From positions 1-35,120 of the forward strand of contig DMSQ01000041.1 of assembly GCA_003457135.1 (NCBI GenBank): a stretch of 35,120 bases of DNA. Reading direction: 5' to 3'. Below, in pieces: positions 8,377-17,154 of this stretch. Each line of letters begins with the position of its first letter. Positions within the stretch are counted from its first letter, which is position 1. This stretch comes from Prolixibacteraceae bacterium. Lineage in GTDB: Bacteria; Bacteroidota; Bacteroidia; Bacteroidales; Prolixibacteraceae. A model generated the notes under the pieces. It saw only the letters and a program-made list of their open reading frames with translations, did not search any database and was not told the origin of the DNA. The position numbers and the translations under genes were made by a program.

Positions 8377-8694
8377 ATGAAAACCAGAAATACAGTAGTG
8401 CTTTCCAGGATCAAAAATTTGGTTAGAGAAATTGATCCCACATCAGATGTCATCCTTTATGGCTCCCGAGCAAGAGGCGAAGAACATCCGGAATCTGATT
8501 GGGATCTGCTGATTCTTGTTAACACCCAAACAGATTTAGATTATGAAAGGGTTTTCCGGCATAGGCTTTATGAAATTGAACTTGAATTAGGTGAGGCCTT
8601 TTCAGTTTCTGTCTATAACAAAAAAGAATGGAAATTAAACCACTGGATGACTCCGTTATATCAAAATATTGCTAAAGAAGGTTTAAGAATCTGA
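8377..8694 (+). CDS. minimal nucleotidyltransferase (MNT), antitoxin type
   Basis: A 105-residue protein with the pol-beta nucleotidyltransferase motif GSRARG (29-34) followed by SDWDLLI, whose D41 and D43 are the metal-binding aspartates. This is the usual size for MNT proteins that pair with HEPN RNases as MntA-like antitoxins and AMPylate them. The catalytic motif looks intact. The gene downstream starts three bases after this stop but is a deleted HEPN gene (8697-8787), so this is an orphan antitoxin in the window. Its own Bacteroidota-type promoter lies partly in the TIR remnant. Confidence 0.82.
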   Translation: MKTRNTVVLSRIKNLVREIDPTSDVILYGSRARGEEHPESDWDLLILVNTQTDLDYERVFRHRLYEIELELGEAFSVSVYNKKEWKLNHWMTPLYQNIAKEGLRI

Positions 8695-8696
8695 CA

Positions 8697-8787
8697 ATGA
8701 AGAAAACTCGGGATGATTATATAAAGCACGTTGATTCCAAAAGTCGAAGGATTCATCAAGAAAATTGAATCTTTGACCTGCGAATAA
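8697..8787 (+). pseudogene. internally deleted HEPN toxin gene
   Basis: Starting at ATG 8697 the frame reads MKKTRDDYIKHV, like the start of small HEPN proteins. A second frame directly after reads KVEGFIKKIESLTCE and stops at TAA 8785-8787, like a HEPN C-terminus. A normal HEPN partner has about 120-135 residues, so roughly 100 codons, including the RxxxxH catalytic region, are missing and the two ends are joined out of frame. The position just after the MNT gene is the canonical HEPN place. Assignment rests on end similarity and synteny. Confidence 0.5.
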
Positions 8788-8871
8788 AATACCTGTTGAC
8801 TATTTTTTATATCAGTAGCATATTCCAGATTTACTATATTACTAACTTGCCGATCATTTAAAGCCTAATCT

Positions 8872-11268
8872 ATGAAAAAGTTAATGATTATTATTGGGGT
8901 TGTTATCGGGGTAGCGGTGATTGGCGGATTGATTTATTTAAATCACCTTAAAACCTCGGCCATCCCTGATTATAACAAAGACATTAAATTGTCCGGACTT
9001 ATTGCCGACGTTACTGTGATCCGCGATTCGTTCGCGATTCCCCATATTTATGCTGAGAACGAACATGATCTGTACATAGCGGTAGGTTATGCCATGGCTC
9101 AGGACAGGCTTTGGCAAATGGACCTGCTCCGCCGGGTTACACAGGGCAGGCTGGCTGAGATTTTAGGAGAGGGCCTGGTTGATGCGGATATGCTTTTCCG
9201 CTCACTGCGGTTCACCGAAAAATCGAGAAAAGTTTTTGGAGCTGCCGATGCAAATTTGCGTTCCTGTGTCGAATCCTTTACCGATGGGGTAAACCAATTT
9301 ATCCGCCAGGCCGGGAAAAATCTTCCCCCGGAATTCGGAATCCTGGGCTATAAACCCGAACCCTGGCTGCCGGAACATTCGCTTAACCTTGTCGGGTATA
9401 TGGCCTGGGACCTTTCAACCGGATGGCCCAACGAGGTTTTACTCGATCAGATGTGTCAGAAACTGGGACCAGATCTTTCCAGATATTTGGTGCCGGATAT
9501 GGATTCGGTACATAAAACCAGCATTTATCCCGATTTTAAGCTCGATAAAGGCATCGCCGAAGTCCTGACAAAACTTTCGAAAACGGCTGCAATTGTTGAT
9601 GAGCTTGGGTTGGATGTTTTTCGGGGCAGCAACAACTGGGCGGTTTCAGGTAAAAAAAGCGTAACTGGCAAGCCCTTGCTGGCCAACGATATGCACCTGG
9701 GATTTAATATTCCCGGAATCTGGTACCAGATGCATCAGGTTATACCCGGAAAACTGAATGTGACCGGTGTGGTTCTTCCCGGACAGCCCATTGTCATTGC
9801 CGGCCACAACGATTCGATTGCATGGGGATTTACTAATATGATGACCGATGATGCCGATTTTTATCAGGAAACCATCAATCCACAAAATCCTGATCAGTAC
9901 CTCCTGAACGGAGCGTGGAAGGATTTGATCCGGGTGCCTGAAAAAATTCTGATCAAGGGAGGCGACAGCCTGATTAAATTCAACCTGTTTACTCATCGCG
10001 GTCCCATCATTTCAGAACAGAAGAAAGTTAATGATAAGGTTTTATCCATGAGGTGGCTGGGCAATGAGGACAGTGACGAGATTCGATCGGTTTACCTGCT
10101 GAACCGGGCGTCAAACTGGAATGATTTCAGAAATGCGCTGAGCACCTTCAGATCGGTTAATCAAAATGCGGTATATGCTGATGTCAATGGAAATATCGGA
10201 CTGCAAGCTACAATCGGCATACCAATCAGGGAGGGCGACCGCACCCTTGTTTATCCGGGAGATACTGACCGTTACGACTGGAAAGGGCTGGTGCCTTTTG
10301 ATGAACTTCCGTTTACCTATAATCCTGAATGCGGATATGTCGCATCGGCAAACTGCAAAACCGCTCCGGCTGACTATCCATATTATATCAGCGACTGGTA
10401 CATTTTGCCTTATCGCATGGACCGGATTATTGAGATGCTGAAGGAGAAGGAAAAATTATCCTCCAAAGATTTCCAACGGATGCAGGGCGATCAGAAATCG
10501 AAAATGGCGGAAAAGTTCACGCGCTATTTTCTATCGCACCTGGTTGCTAAAAGCGGATTATCAGGGTCAGAAAAAGAGGTTTTCGAACTCATGGGGAAAT
10601 GGGATTACACGCTTCTGAAAGAACGTCCCGAAGCCCTGATTTTTGAAAAGTGGTATTACCTCACCGGACTTAATCTCGTTAAGGATCAACTGGATTCTTT
10701 ACTATTGACCAAATTCGTGGGTGATAAAACATTTTTTGAAAACTTTATGGAAAATATGCTCCTTGCCCCAAGCGATAACTGGGCCGACGATATCAAGACC
10801 AAAGAGGTGACCGAGACTTTCGGGGATATGATCGGACTTTCATTTCAGCAAACAGTTAAGGAACTCGCTTCAGAGTTTGGCGGTGAGCCCACAGGATGGA
10901 AGTGGGGCGATTCCCACACCTTTACCCTGGCTCATCCCCTGTCGAAAGTCAAAATTCTGGATCGGATATTTCACCTGAACAGGGGACCTTACCCGGTAGG
11001 TGGAAGTTCACATACGGTCGGGCCTTATACAAATCCGTTCAACAAGAATTCAGCAGTCTATCACGGCGCCTCGGAGCGGCATATCTTCGATATCGGAAAC
11101 TGGGACCGGTCACTGACAGTAATCCCGACCGGCGAATCCGGAAATCCTGCCAGCAAACACTATTGCGATCAGACGGAATCGTACGTGACCAATAAATATC
11201 ATTCTGATTTTGTCACCCGTGCAAAGGTGGAAGGAGCAGCGCTGTACAGGATGAAATTTACACGATAA
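8872..11268 (+). CDS. penicillin acylase family Ntn hydrolase
   Basis: A 798-residue precursor. An N-terminal hydrophobic helix (2-24) should export or anchor it at the periplasmic side. The alpha-chain part holds VIRDSFAIPHIYAENEHDLY and GYAMAQDRLWQMDLLRR, typical of the family. The beta chain would start at Ser253 in RGSNNWAVSG, the autocatalytic cleavage site and nucleophile. Downstream PLLANDMHLG and WGFTNMMTDDADFY also fit. Family members hydrolyse amide bonds in penicillins, N-acyl homoserine lactones or lipopeptides; the substrate here cannot be told. It lies between two TIR genes, but nothing in sequence links it to them. GC-richer codon use than the TIR genes suggests a resident gene. 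Confidence 0.9.
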   Translation: MKKLMIIIGVVIGVAVIGGLIYLNHLKTSAIPDYNKDIKLSGLIADVTVIRDSFAIPHIYAENEHDLYIAVGYAMAQDRLWQMDLLRRVTQGRLAEILGEGLVDADMLFRSLRFTEKSRKVFGAADANLRSCVESFTDGVNQFIRQAGKNLPPEFGILGYKPEPWLPEHSLNLVGYMAWDLSTGWPNEVLLDQMCQKLGPDLSRYLVPDMDSVHKTSIYPDFKLDKGIAEVLTKLSKTAAIVDELGLDVFRGSNNWAVSGKKSVTGKPLLANDMHLGFNIPGIWYQMHQVIPGKLNVTGVVLPGQPIVIAGHNDSIAWGFTNMMTDDADFYQETINPQNPDQYLLNGAWKDLIRVPEKILIKGGDSLIKFNLFTHRGPIISEQKKVNDKVLSMRWLGNEDSDEIRSVYLLNRASNWNDFRNALSTFRSVNQNAVYADVNGNIGLQATIGIPIREGDRTLVYPGDTDRYDWKGLVPFDELPFTYNPECGYVASANCKTAPADYPYYISDWYILPYRMDRIIEMLKEKEKLSSKDFQRMQGDQKSKMAEKFTRYFLSHLVAKSGLSGSEKEVFELMGKWDYTLLKERPEALIFEKWYYLTGLNLVKDQLDSLLLTKFVGDKTFFENFMENMLLAPSDNWADDIKTKEVTETFGDMIGLSFQQTVKELASEFGGEPTGWKWGDSHTFTLAHPLSKVKILDRIFHLNRGPYPVGGSSHTVGPYTNPFNKNSAVYHGASERHIFDIGNWDRSLTVIPTGESGNPASKHYCDQTESYVTNKYHSDFVTRAKVEGAALYRMKFTR

Positions 11269-11339
11269 AAATCGGATTTATTTTTACAAGTAAAAATTCT
11301 GAGGCGGGAAACCCAGGATTTTTTGTTGATAGTTATTTT

Positions 11340-11434
11340 CATCTGTTTATAATTTGTATTTTAATTGCCAGATGGAACTCGCCATTATTATTATCCTCAT
11401 GTGTGTGAGGTTCTCTCTCATGGCTCGTTTCATG
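11340..11434 (+). repeat. structured dispersed repeat, copy 1
   Basis: About 95 bp nearly identical to the reverse complement of 28240-28333, including TATAATTTGT, AATTGCC, GATGGAACTCGCCAT and CATGGCTCGTTTCATG. The arms 11372-11385 and 11420-11433 pair at 11 of 14 positions, and an inner hairpin CCTCA-TGTGTG-TGAGG sits between them. It ends about 25 bases before the third TIR start, replacing the promoter block seen before the other two TIR genes. The remainder of 11269-11459 shows nothing else. Confidence 0.7.
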
Positions 11435-11459
11435 AATAAATATAATTAAAAACTGATTT

Positions 11460-13523
11460 ATGGCTTCTTTACTGCCAGGTTTCGAATACGACATCTTTAT
11501 CAGCTACCGCCAGAAAGACAACAAGTACGACGGCTGGGTAACTGAGTTTGTTGACAATCTGATGCGTGAACTCGATGCCACCTTTAAAGAAGAAGTGAGC
11601 GTATATTTCGACATCAATCCGCATGATGGGCTGTTGGAAACGCATGATGTTTTGGACTCCCTGAAACAGAAACTGAAGTGCCTGGTTTTTATTCCGGTCA
11701 TTTCACGCACCTACTGCGATCCAAAGTCTTTTGCGTGGGAGCATGAGTTTGCAGCATTTGTTGAACAAGCCTCTCAGGATAAGTTCGGACTGAAAATATC
11801 ACTTCCCAATAGCAATGTTGCCAGCCGGGTGCTTCCAATTCGCATACATGACCTTGATAGTACCGATATCAACCTTTGTGAATCGTTGCTTGGCGGAGTG
11901 CTACGGGGTGTTGATTTTATATATAAATCTGCCGGAGTCAACAGGCCATTGCGCTCAAAAGAAGATAATCCTCAGGACAATTTCAACCATCCGATCTATC
12001 GCGACCAGATCAATAAAGTGGCCCTGGCAGTTAAGGATATCATTGAAAACATGGATAAATACACTTCTATTGATCAAATCAAAAAACAAACGGTTCATTC
12101 AAAAACTGTAAACGATTCAAGGTCTGATACAGCGATTCCCAGCGAGAAATCAATCGTTGTTTTGCCATTTCAGAACATGAGTCCGGAGAAAGATCAGGAT
12201 TATTTTTGTGACGGTATAACCGAAGAAATCATCAACACATTGGCGCAAATTGACAGGCTTAAAGTCATTGCGCGAACTACCTCTTTCGCTTTCAAGGGTA
12301 AATACGTGGATGTCAGGAATATCGGCAAAGAACTTGGTGTAGAAACCATACTCGAGGGTAGTTTGAGGAAATCAGGTGAAAAACTTCGCATCACCGCACA
12401 GCTCATCCGGGTTTCGGACGGTTCGCATATCTGGTCTCAAAAATATGACCGTGAGATAAAAGACATTTTTGAAATTCAGGACGAACTATCGCTGACCATT
12501 GTGGAAGAACTTAAAATACAACTGTTTGATGAAGAAAGAAAGCAAATATTAAAAAGCAAGACACAAAACCTTACTGCATACAATTACTTTTTGAAAGGAC
12601 GTTTCTACTGGAATAACAGCCGGACAAAAGAAGGCATCGAAAAGACGATCGAATATTTCACACAAGCCATTGAATCTGACCCGAATTACGCTTTAGCCTA
12701 TACCGGATTAGCCGATGCCTACGCAGTTTTAGCCGATTGGGGATATATACAAACCCAAATAGCTGTTCCAAAGATTAAAGAATTTCTGATTAAATCGCGC
12801 GAACAGGATGATACTCTTGCCGAAAATCATAATTCATTGTTTTACTCCTATGCATTATTTGAATGGAACTGGCAAAAAGCTGAACTGGAGAGCAAAAAAG
12901 CTTTTGAACTGAATCCAAAATCTTCGGTAGCCCACCATTTTTATGCACTCTTTCAGGCGTGTTTGGGAAATTTCAGGAATGCCATTGAACACAATAACCG
13001 GGCCCGGGAACTCGATCCATTGTCTTTAATTTTCAATTTCGCTTATGGTTTGATTTTATACATGTCGCGCCAATATGATGATGCTATCCGACAATTCCGG
13101 AAAACGCTGTTGATTGACAATAGCTTCACTCCTGCCTATTTCTGGACTTCATTCTGTTATCTTCAAAAAGGATTATACACTGAAGTAATTGAGGAATATC
13201 AAAACCTATTGGTACGTGATACAGTAACCGAAAAATTTGTGCTGGTAATTGAAGATATCTTCAGAAAGTCTGGTATTGAAGGATTTCTGCATTGGTTGGT
13301 TGATGAAGGTGTAAAACTCGACAAAGGAATCTATAAGCAGGCCTATCATCTTGCTGTATGCTATTCGTTATTGAATAAAAAGGAGATGGCTTTCGAATGG
13401 TTAAATGAAGCCTGCGAACAGCACATATCATGGATGGCCTGGATCAAGGTAGATCCGGGATTTGATAACCTGCGTGATGATCCGGGATTCACAATTTTCC
13501 TGGAAAAAGTTGGATCAAATTAG
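11460..13523 (+). CDS. soluble TIR / TolB-N (FlgO-like) / TPR protein, third paralogue
   Basis: A 687-residue protein. TIR at about 8-160 with YDIFISYR (10-17) and SRTYCDPKSFAWEHEF (W93, E94, E96 all kept). The TolB-N/FlgO-like domain runs from about 229: KSIVVLPFQNMSPEKDQDYF, then CDGITEE, LEGSLRKSGEKLRITAQLI and DIFEIQDELS. TPR-like repeats fill about 365-680 (for example IEYFTQAIESDPNYALAYTG). No membrane helix. The TIR half is closest to the first and second paralogues at protein and DNA level, while the TPR half differs strongly, so the ends evolve separately. It converges on and overlaps the MBL gene by 9 bp (13515-13523). Confidence 0.82.
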   Translation: MASLLPGFEYDIFISYRQKDNKYDGWVTEFVDNLMRELDATFKEEVSVYFDINPHDGLLETHDVLDSLKQKLKCLVFIPVISRTYCDPKSFAWEHEFAAFVEQASQDKFGLKISLPNSNVASRVLPIRIHDLDSTDINLCESLLGGVLRGVDFIYKSAGVNRPLRSKEDNPQDNFNHPIYRDQINKVALAVKDIIENMDKYTSIDQIKKQTVHSKTVNDSRSDTAIPSEKSIVVLPFQNMSPEKDQDYFCDGITEEIINTLAQIDRLKVIARTTSFAFKGKYVDVRNIGKELGVETILEGSLRKSGEKLRITAQLIRVSDGSHIWSQKYDREIKDIFEIQDELSLTIVEELKIQLFDEERKQILKSKTQNLTAYNYFLKGRFYWNNSRTKEGIEKTIEYFTQAIESDPNYALAYTGLADAYAVLADWGYIQTQIAVPKIKEFLIKSREQDDTLAENHNSLFYSYALFEWNWQKAELESKKAFELNPKSSVAHHFYALFQACLGNFRNAIEHNNRARELDPLSLIFNFAYGLILYMSRQYDDAIRQFRKTLLIDNSFTPAYFWTSFCYLQKGLYTEVIEEYQNLLVRDTVTEKFVLVIEDIFRKSGIEGFLHWLVDEGVKLDKGIYKQAYHLAVCYSLLNKKEMAFEWLNEACEQHISWMAWIKVDPGFDNLRDDPGFTIFLEKVGSN

Positions 13524-14396
13524 AACAGGCTGCCACTGCCATCCTTCTCCTTTCTTTGAGATATGACCGAGACTTGGAAATGGCGAAAAATGCTGTGCAA
13601 GTACCCACGCTTTCTTTTCAGCCAGAAGATCACAGAGTTTACGCTTTGTGGCATCTGCCTGTTCAGGAATGATATCAAAGATTGGGCGAATATCAGGACG
13701 CTCAATCAGAAACGGGAAAACGATGGCATCGCCGACAAAGAACAATTCCTCTCCTTCAGAGAAAAAAGATATTGCTATATGACCCGGTGTATGCCCGGGA
13801 GTTGCATGTACCCGAACACCCGGCAAAACTTCTGATTCTTCTGTCAGAAGCTGAATCCGCTCCCTGATCGGGCTGAGCTGGCCACGTGCAGCTTTCATAA
13901 ATATTTCAGGACGAAGTATGTTGGAATAATGTTCGACAACTTTTTCGAATGCTTCATCCGAAAACCAGAAATCCCATTCATCTTTCCATATGTAATACCA
14001 GGCATTGGGGTAGTTTGGCTGGCCTTCTTCATTCAAGGTACCGCCAATATGATCGGGATGTGCATGGGTGATGAAGATCGCATCAATTTCTTCAGGCTGA
14101 ATACCAGCCAGTTTCAGGTTCTGGACAAATTTACCGGTGTTGGGACCTAATTTTCCGGCTCCCATATCGCATAAAACCTTATGCTTGCCGGTGTCAACAA
14201 AAAGAAATGTGTAGGGACTTACAATCTTATCTGTTCGTAAATTGCGACTACTGAGAACTTCTTTAACCTCGTCATCGGTCAAATCAGGGAAGAGGTGCAT
14301 CGGATCATAATCAAAAGTTCCGTCGCTAACTGAAATACAGTCGAACCTGCCGATTTTGAACCGGTAGAAATCGTTATTGATTTGCTGATCAGACAT
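13515..14396 (-). CDS. MBL-fold metallo-hydrolase (methyl-parathion-hydrolase-like subgroup)
   Basis: A 293-residue protein from the ATG at 14396, chosen because it lies 28 bases after the stop of the upstream NmrA-like gene; longer starts use GTG inside that gap. Zinc motif HAHPDHIGG (111-119), a second HATPGHTPGH segment, VGDAIV and AQHFSPF supply the remaining metal ligands. The GAGKLGPNTGKFVQNL segment before the HxHxDH motif resembles secreted or cytosolic lactonase and phosphotriesterase-like MBL enzymes. No signal peptide. The tandem arrangement with the NmrA-like gene suggests one operon, perhaps for detoxifying small electrophilic or ester compounds; the substrate is unknown. Confidence 0.85.
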   Translation of the reverse strand: MSDQQINNDFYRFKIGRFDCISVSDGTFDYDPMHLFPDLTDDEVKEVLSSRNLRTDKIVSPYTFLFVDTGKHKVLCDMGAGKLGPNTGKFVQNLKLAGIQPEEIDAIFITHAHPDHIGGTLNEEGQPNYPNAWYYIWKDEWDFWFSDEAFEKVVEHYSNILRPEIFMKAARGQLSPIRERIQLLTEESEVLPGVRVHATPGHTPGHIAISFFSEGEELFFVGDAIVFPFLIERPDIRPIFDIIPEQADATKRKLCDLLAEKKAWVLAQHFSPFPSLGHISKKGEGWQWQPVLI

Positions 14397-14424
14397 TGAA
14401 TACCTTTTTGTAAAATTTAACAGC

Positions 14425-15327
14425 TCAGGAAGCAGCAACAACACTATGGATATATTCCTTTACAGAAGTAAGCTTTACAGGAAAGACTTTTAGTAAATCT
14501 TTCATTTCAATTCGATCTCCATTTGCCACACAAAGCATCAATCCAGAAAAGGATTTCTGCATAGGATCTTCAGCTCCATCTAACTGAGACTGGAGAGCAT
14601 CAACAGGCATTTGTCCCACCTCAATTTTCTTGTCCAGAACTTCTTCGAAGATTTTCACAGCATCCAATTGAGAAAGGTTTTGAGGTCCACCAAGTTCAAG
14701 TACTGCGTTTTTTGCAGCCGGATTCGAAATACTTTCTACTGCAAATTTGGCAACATCTTTAAACGAAATGTAGGCTAAAGGATTTGCTCCGGTTCCACAG
14801 GTGTTTACTTTTCCGTTTGTGGCATCAAATCCAACTGCGGCAGTAAGCCAAAGTTCCATAAAACAACCAGGACGCAGGATGGTATAAGTCAAACCACTGT
14901 TCTGAAGGTGCTTTTCAACCTTCCGTTTGGCATTGCGCAATGGAAAATCCATATCCAGGTTTTTGGAAAATGAAGTATAGATGAAATGGTTTATTCCGGC
15001 AGATATTGAAGCCTCAATCAGGTTGATCACTCCTTTTTCATCCACCGACTGAATATCATTTTCGCCGGGTTGGTACGAAAATGGCATGGAAGAAACACTT
15101 GAGATAACGGTTTTTATTCCCTGAAGCGCCTTAGAAAGAGTCTCCTTGTCTCTAATATCACCATGAACAAGCTGAACGCCAATTTTAGCAAGTTCCCCTG
15201 TTTTAACCGGATCAGAGGTTGTTCTGACTATGGCTTTTACTGGCAAATTTTTTGCCCTGAGTAACCGGCAAATTTCATTGCCTAATAATCCTGTAGCTCC
15301 TGCTACCAAAATAGTTGATGTTTCCAT
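14425..15327 (-). CDS. NmrA-like atypical SDR, NAD(P)-binding
   Basis: A 300-residue protein with the atypical SDR glycine motif VAGATGLLGNEIC (8-20), HGDIRDKETL and a Tyr segment (FIYTSFSKN). The family includes NmrA regulators, isoflavone-reductase-like enzymes and quinone-sensing QorB-like proteins. It is probably a cytosolic NAD(P)H-dependent reductase or redox sensor. Immediately upstream of the MBL gene in the same direction. A paralogue lacking about 177 central residues sits at 26775-27158; the sequences before both starts are also alike (ATTTTGAATG, ATTAAGTTTAGAAA), so the duplication took the promoter. Confidence 0.85.
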   Translation of the reverse strand: METSTILVAGATGLLGNEICRLLRAKNLPVKAIVRTTSDPVKTGELAKIGVQLVHGDIRDKETLSKALQGIKTVISSVSSMPFSYQPGENDIQSVDEKGVINLIEASISAGINHFIYTSFSKNLDMDFPLRNAKRKVEKHLQNSGLTYTILRPGCFMELWLTAAVGFDATNGKVNTCGTGANPLAYISFKDVAKFAVESISNPAAKNAVLELGGPQNLSQLDAVKIFEEVLDKKIEVGQMPVDALQSQLDGAEDPMQKSFSGLMLCVANGDRIEMKDLLKVFPVKLTSVKEYIHSVVAAS

Positions 15328-15653
15328 TTTGAATGTTATTAAGTTTAGAAAATGATATTGATGAAATCAGATGATTTCTTACCTCTTTTTTAACATAGCA
15401 ATTCCACACTCATTAATTTGAGTACTATGGAAATCGTCTAAAATTTCCCTTTAAAACCTACTTGTTTGAGAAATCTAACTTGAATAATTCATAAACTTTG
15501 TGATTTCTTTGAGTCTTAGAGTCTTAGTGGCCAGAAAAAAAATCGCCACGAAGACACGAAAACACTAAGTTTCACTAAGTTGATAGTTTACATGATTTAT
15601 ACAAGCTAAAGCGTCATGAAGCTTACTGTCAATAATTTTTTATCAACACTCAA
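15328..15653. other. intergenic DNA with hairpin and short direct repeats
   Basis: No ORF is convincing. CTTAGTGGC (15523-15531) pairs with GCCACGAAG (15545-15553) with one mismatch across an A-rich loop, and ACTAAGTT is repeated at 15564 and 15574. The GTCTTCGTGGC-type text (on the minus strand) resembles a dispersed intergenic repeat I have seen in environmental Bacteroidota, which is recollection rather than evidence from this window. The remainder probably holds the promoter of the NmrA-like gene. Confidence 0.45.
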
Positions 15654-16028
15654 TTATTGGTTTACTCCCAATTGTTCCATTAAAACCGCCTGATCTGCTA
15701 TCATCCAATGATCAACAATAATTCCCTTATCCATGATATAACCAATAGCAAACGGAAAGTCAACCATTTTATACGTAGGAGGAATTCCGTTTATTTCACC
15801 CTCGTGTTTTCCCCTTAGCCTGGCTAAAACTATGACACGGTTTCCCTCGGCAGTTACTTCATCTGCCAATAATTCATAATTGGGGAAAATGGTGTCAAAA
15901 AATATGATGTGATTTTTGAGTTCATCATCGTTCATATACCGGTCAATTAACTCCCCGGTCTTTTTCACACCGCTTATTGCGTTAAAATATTCCAGAACGA
16001 ATTGTTTATTCTTTTGAAGAGTGTCCAT
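15654..16028 (-). CDS. SnoaL-like (NTF2 fold) protein
   Basis: A 124-residue protein resembling SnoaL-like polyketide-cyclase/ester-cyclase family members: YFNAISGVKKTGELIDRYMN at the start, a central GKHEGEINGIPPTYKMVDFP, and a closing IVDHWMIADQAVLMEQLG. The fold is a cone-shaped alpha/beta barrel that binds small hydrophobic ligands; many are uncharacterised. No signal peptide. It is transcribed with the AraC-type gene upstream (16097-16969), separated by 68 bases, so it may be that regulator's target. Confidence 0.75.
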   Translation of the reverse strand: MDTLQKNKQFVLEYFNAISGVKKTGELIDRYMNDDELKNHIIFFDTIFPNYELLADEVTAEGNRVIVLARLRGKHEGEINGIPPTYKMVDFPFAIGYIMDKGIIVDHWMIADQAVLMEQLGVNQ

Positions 16029-16096
16029 GTTTTTTATTGTAAATGTATGATTAAACGACCATTATATGTTAGCCTGCTTGTACAAAAGATTTGATC

Positions 16097-16969
16097 CTAC
16101 GTTCCATTTTCAGGATTATCTTTTTTGAGAAATGACGGTTTGAAACCAAATTGATCGTGAAATGCACGGGTAAAATGACTGTGACTTGCAAATCCCACTT
16201 TTAGAACGACTTCTCCAACATTGAATTCGGTATTCTGAAGATACTCCTTTGCCTTCTGTAACCGGACAAATTGAATGTATTGTGCCGGTGGTTGATGAGT
16301 TAAAGCTTTTAATTTTCTATATAATTGCGTTCTGCTTAGCGCCATACCTTTACATAAACAATCCGGATTAAAACCTTCATGTTCAAGATTAGACATGATG
16401 AGTGCATTTATTTTTTGAAGAAAAACTCCATCAGCCTGGTTTTTAATTGCGGCTGCCCGTTCAAGATTTTCAGGATTGGCAAAATGTGAACGAAGTTTCT
16501 TGCTTATTTGTGCATAATAGGCCGGAATACCGTGATGATCTATTTTTGAAATATCAGTATTGAGTTCCTGTATCTCAGGTTTATTGTATGAAATATACAG
16601 TTGATAAAGGGTTTCATTATGTGCGAGAGAAGTTACTTTAACTTTATTCGTTATATGAGCCGTGATTTCAGTGATCCTGGCCAGATTGGCTCCATTATTC
16701 TTAATCCCGATTTCCAGGTAGGGTTCATCATCAATAACAACCTCATGAATCTTCATTTCAATATGATAATTTTGAGGAGTAAAAGCGATGATATTACACA
16801 AAAGTTGCGTGACATCGTGAATGACAATTTCAGGATGATACTCTACGACCAATTCAGTAATCTCAGGCCTAAATATCAAACTTACCTGGTTCGATCTGGC
16901 ATAGGGTTGGATCGCATCTACCACACCTTTAAACAAAGGAATTATATTTGAGCGGGTCAGGAATTTCAT
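16097..16969 (-). CDS. AraC-family regulator with degenerate HATPase-like N-terminal domain
   Basis: A 290-residue protein from the ATG at 16969; the longer frame needs TTG at 17020. The C-terminal ~100 residues are an AraC HTH: CKGMALSRTQLYRKLKAL, then VGEVVLKVGFASHSHFTRAF and FGFKPS. The N-terminal 20-150 looks like a histidine-kinase ATPase domain: VTQLLCNIIAFTP (53-65) is placed like the N-box NLLxNAxKFTP, and IGIKNNGANL (87-96) like the G1 box, with key Asn/Asp/Gly residues altered. This resembles a decayed tail of a Bacteroidota hybrid two-component regulator that lost sensor and receiver. It may bind a ligand or dimerise through this domain. Confidence 0.8.
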   Translation of the reverse strand: MKFLTRSNIIPLFKGVVDAIQPYARSNQVSLIFRPEITELVVEYHPEIVIHDVTQLLCNIIAFTPQNYHIEMKIHEVVIDDEPYLEIGIKNNGANLARITEITAHITNKVKVTSLAHNETLYQLYISYNKPEIQELNTDISKIDHHGIPAYYAQISKKLRSHFANPENLERAAAIKNQADGVFLQKINALIMSNLEHEGFNPDCLCKGMALSRTQLYRKLKALTHQPPAQYIQFVRLQKAKEYLQNTEFNVGEVVLKVGFASHSHFTRAFHDQFGFKPSFLKKDNPENGT

Positions 16970-17050
16970 AAAGTTTTTTAAAGTGTAAATGGATTGAATT
17001 CCTCCTTTACAAGATAACAAATAATCCTTTGAAATTTGTTTCCTAATAAA

Positions 17051-17081
17051 TGTACCCGATAAGTTAATCTTACCGGGTACA
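17051..17081. terminator. strong hairpin between divergently spaced minus-strand genes
   Basis: TGTACCCGATAAG (17051-17063) pairs with CTTACCGGGTACA (17069-17081) with one mismatch and a five-base loop. It lies downstream of the lipoprotein gene ending at 17155 and is followed, reading the minus strand, by TTTATT. A weak intrinsic terminator is the simplest reading; the near-perfect symmetry would also allow an operator for the AraC gene. Confidence 0.5.
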
Positions 17082-17154
17082 CTGGGATGAAAATATGGAT
17101 ATCAGAACTCGCCAACATTACACCTCACCGGCACTTCATTGGCAGCTAGCGTAT

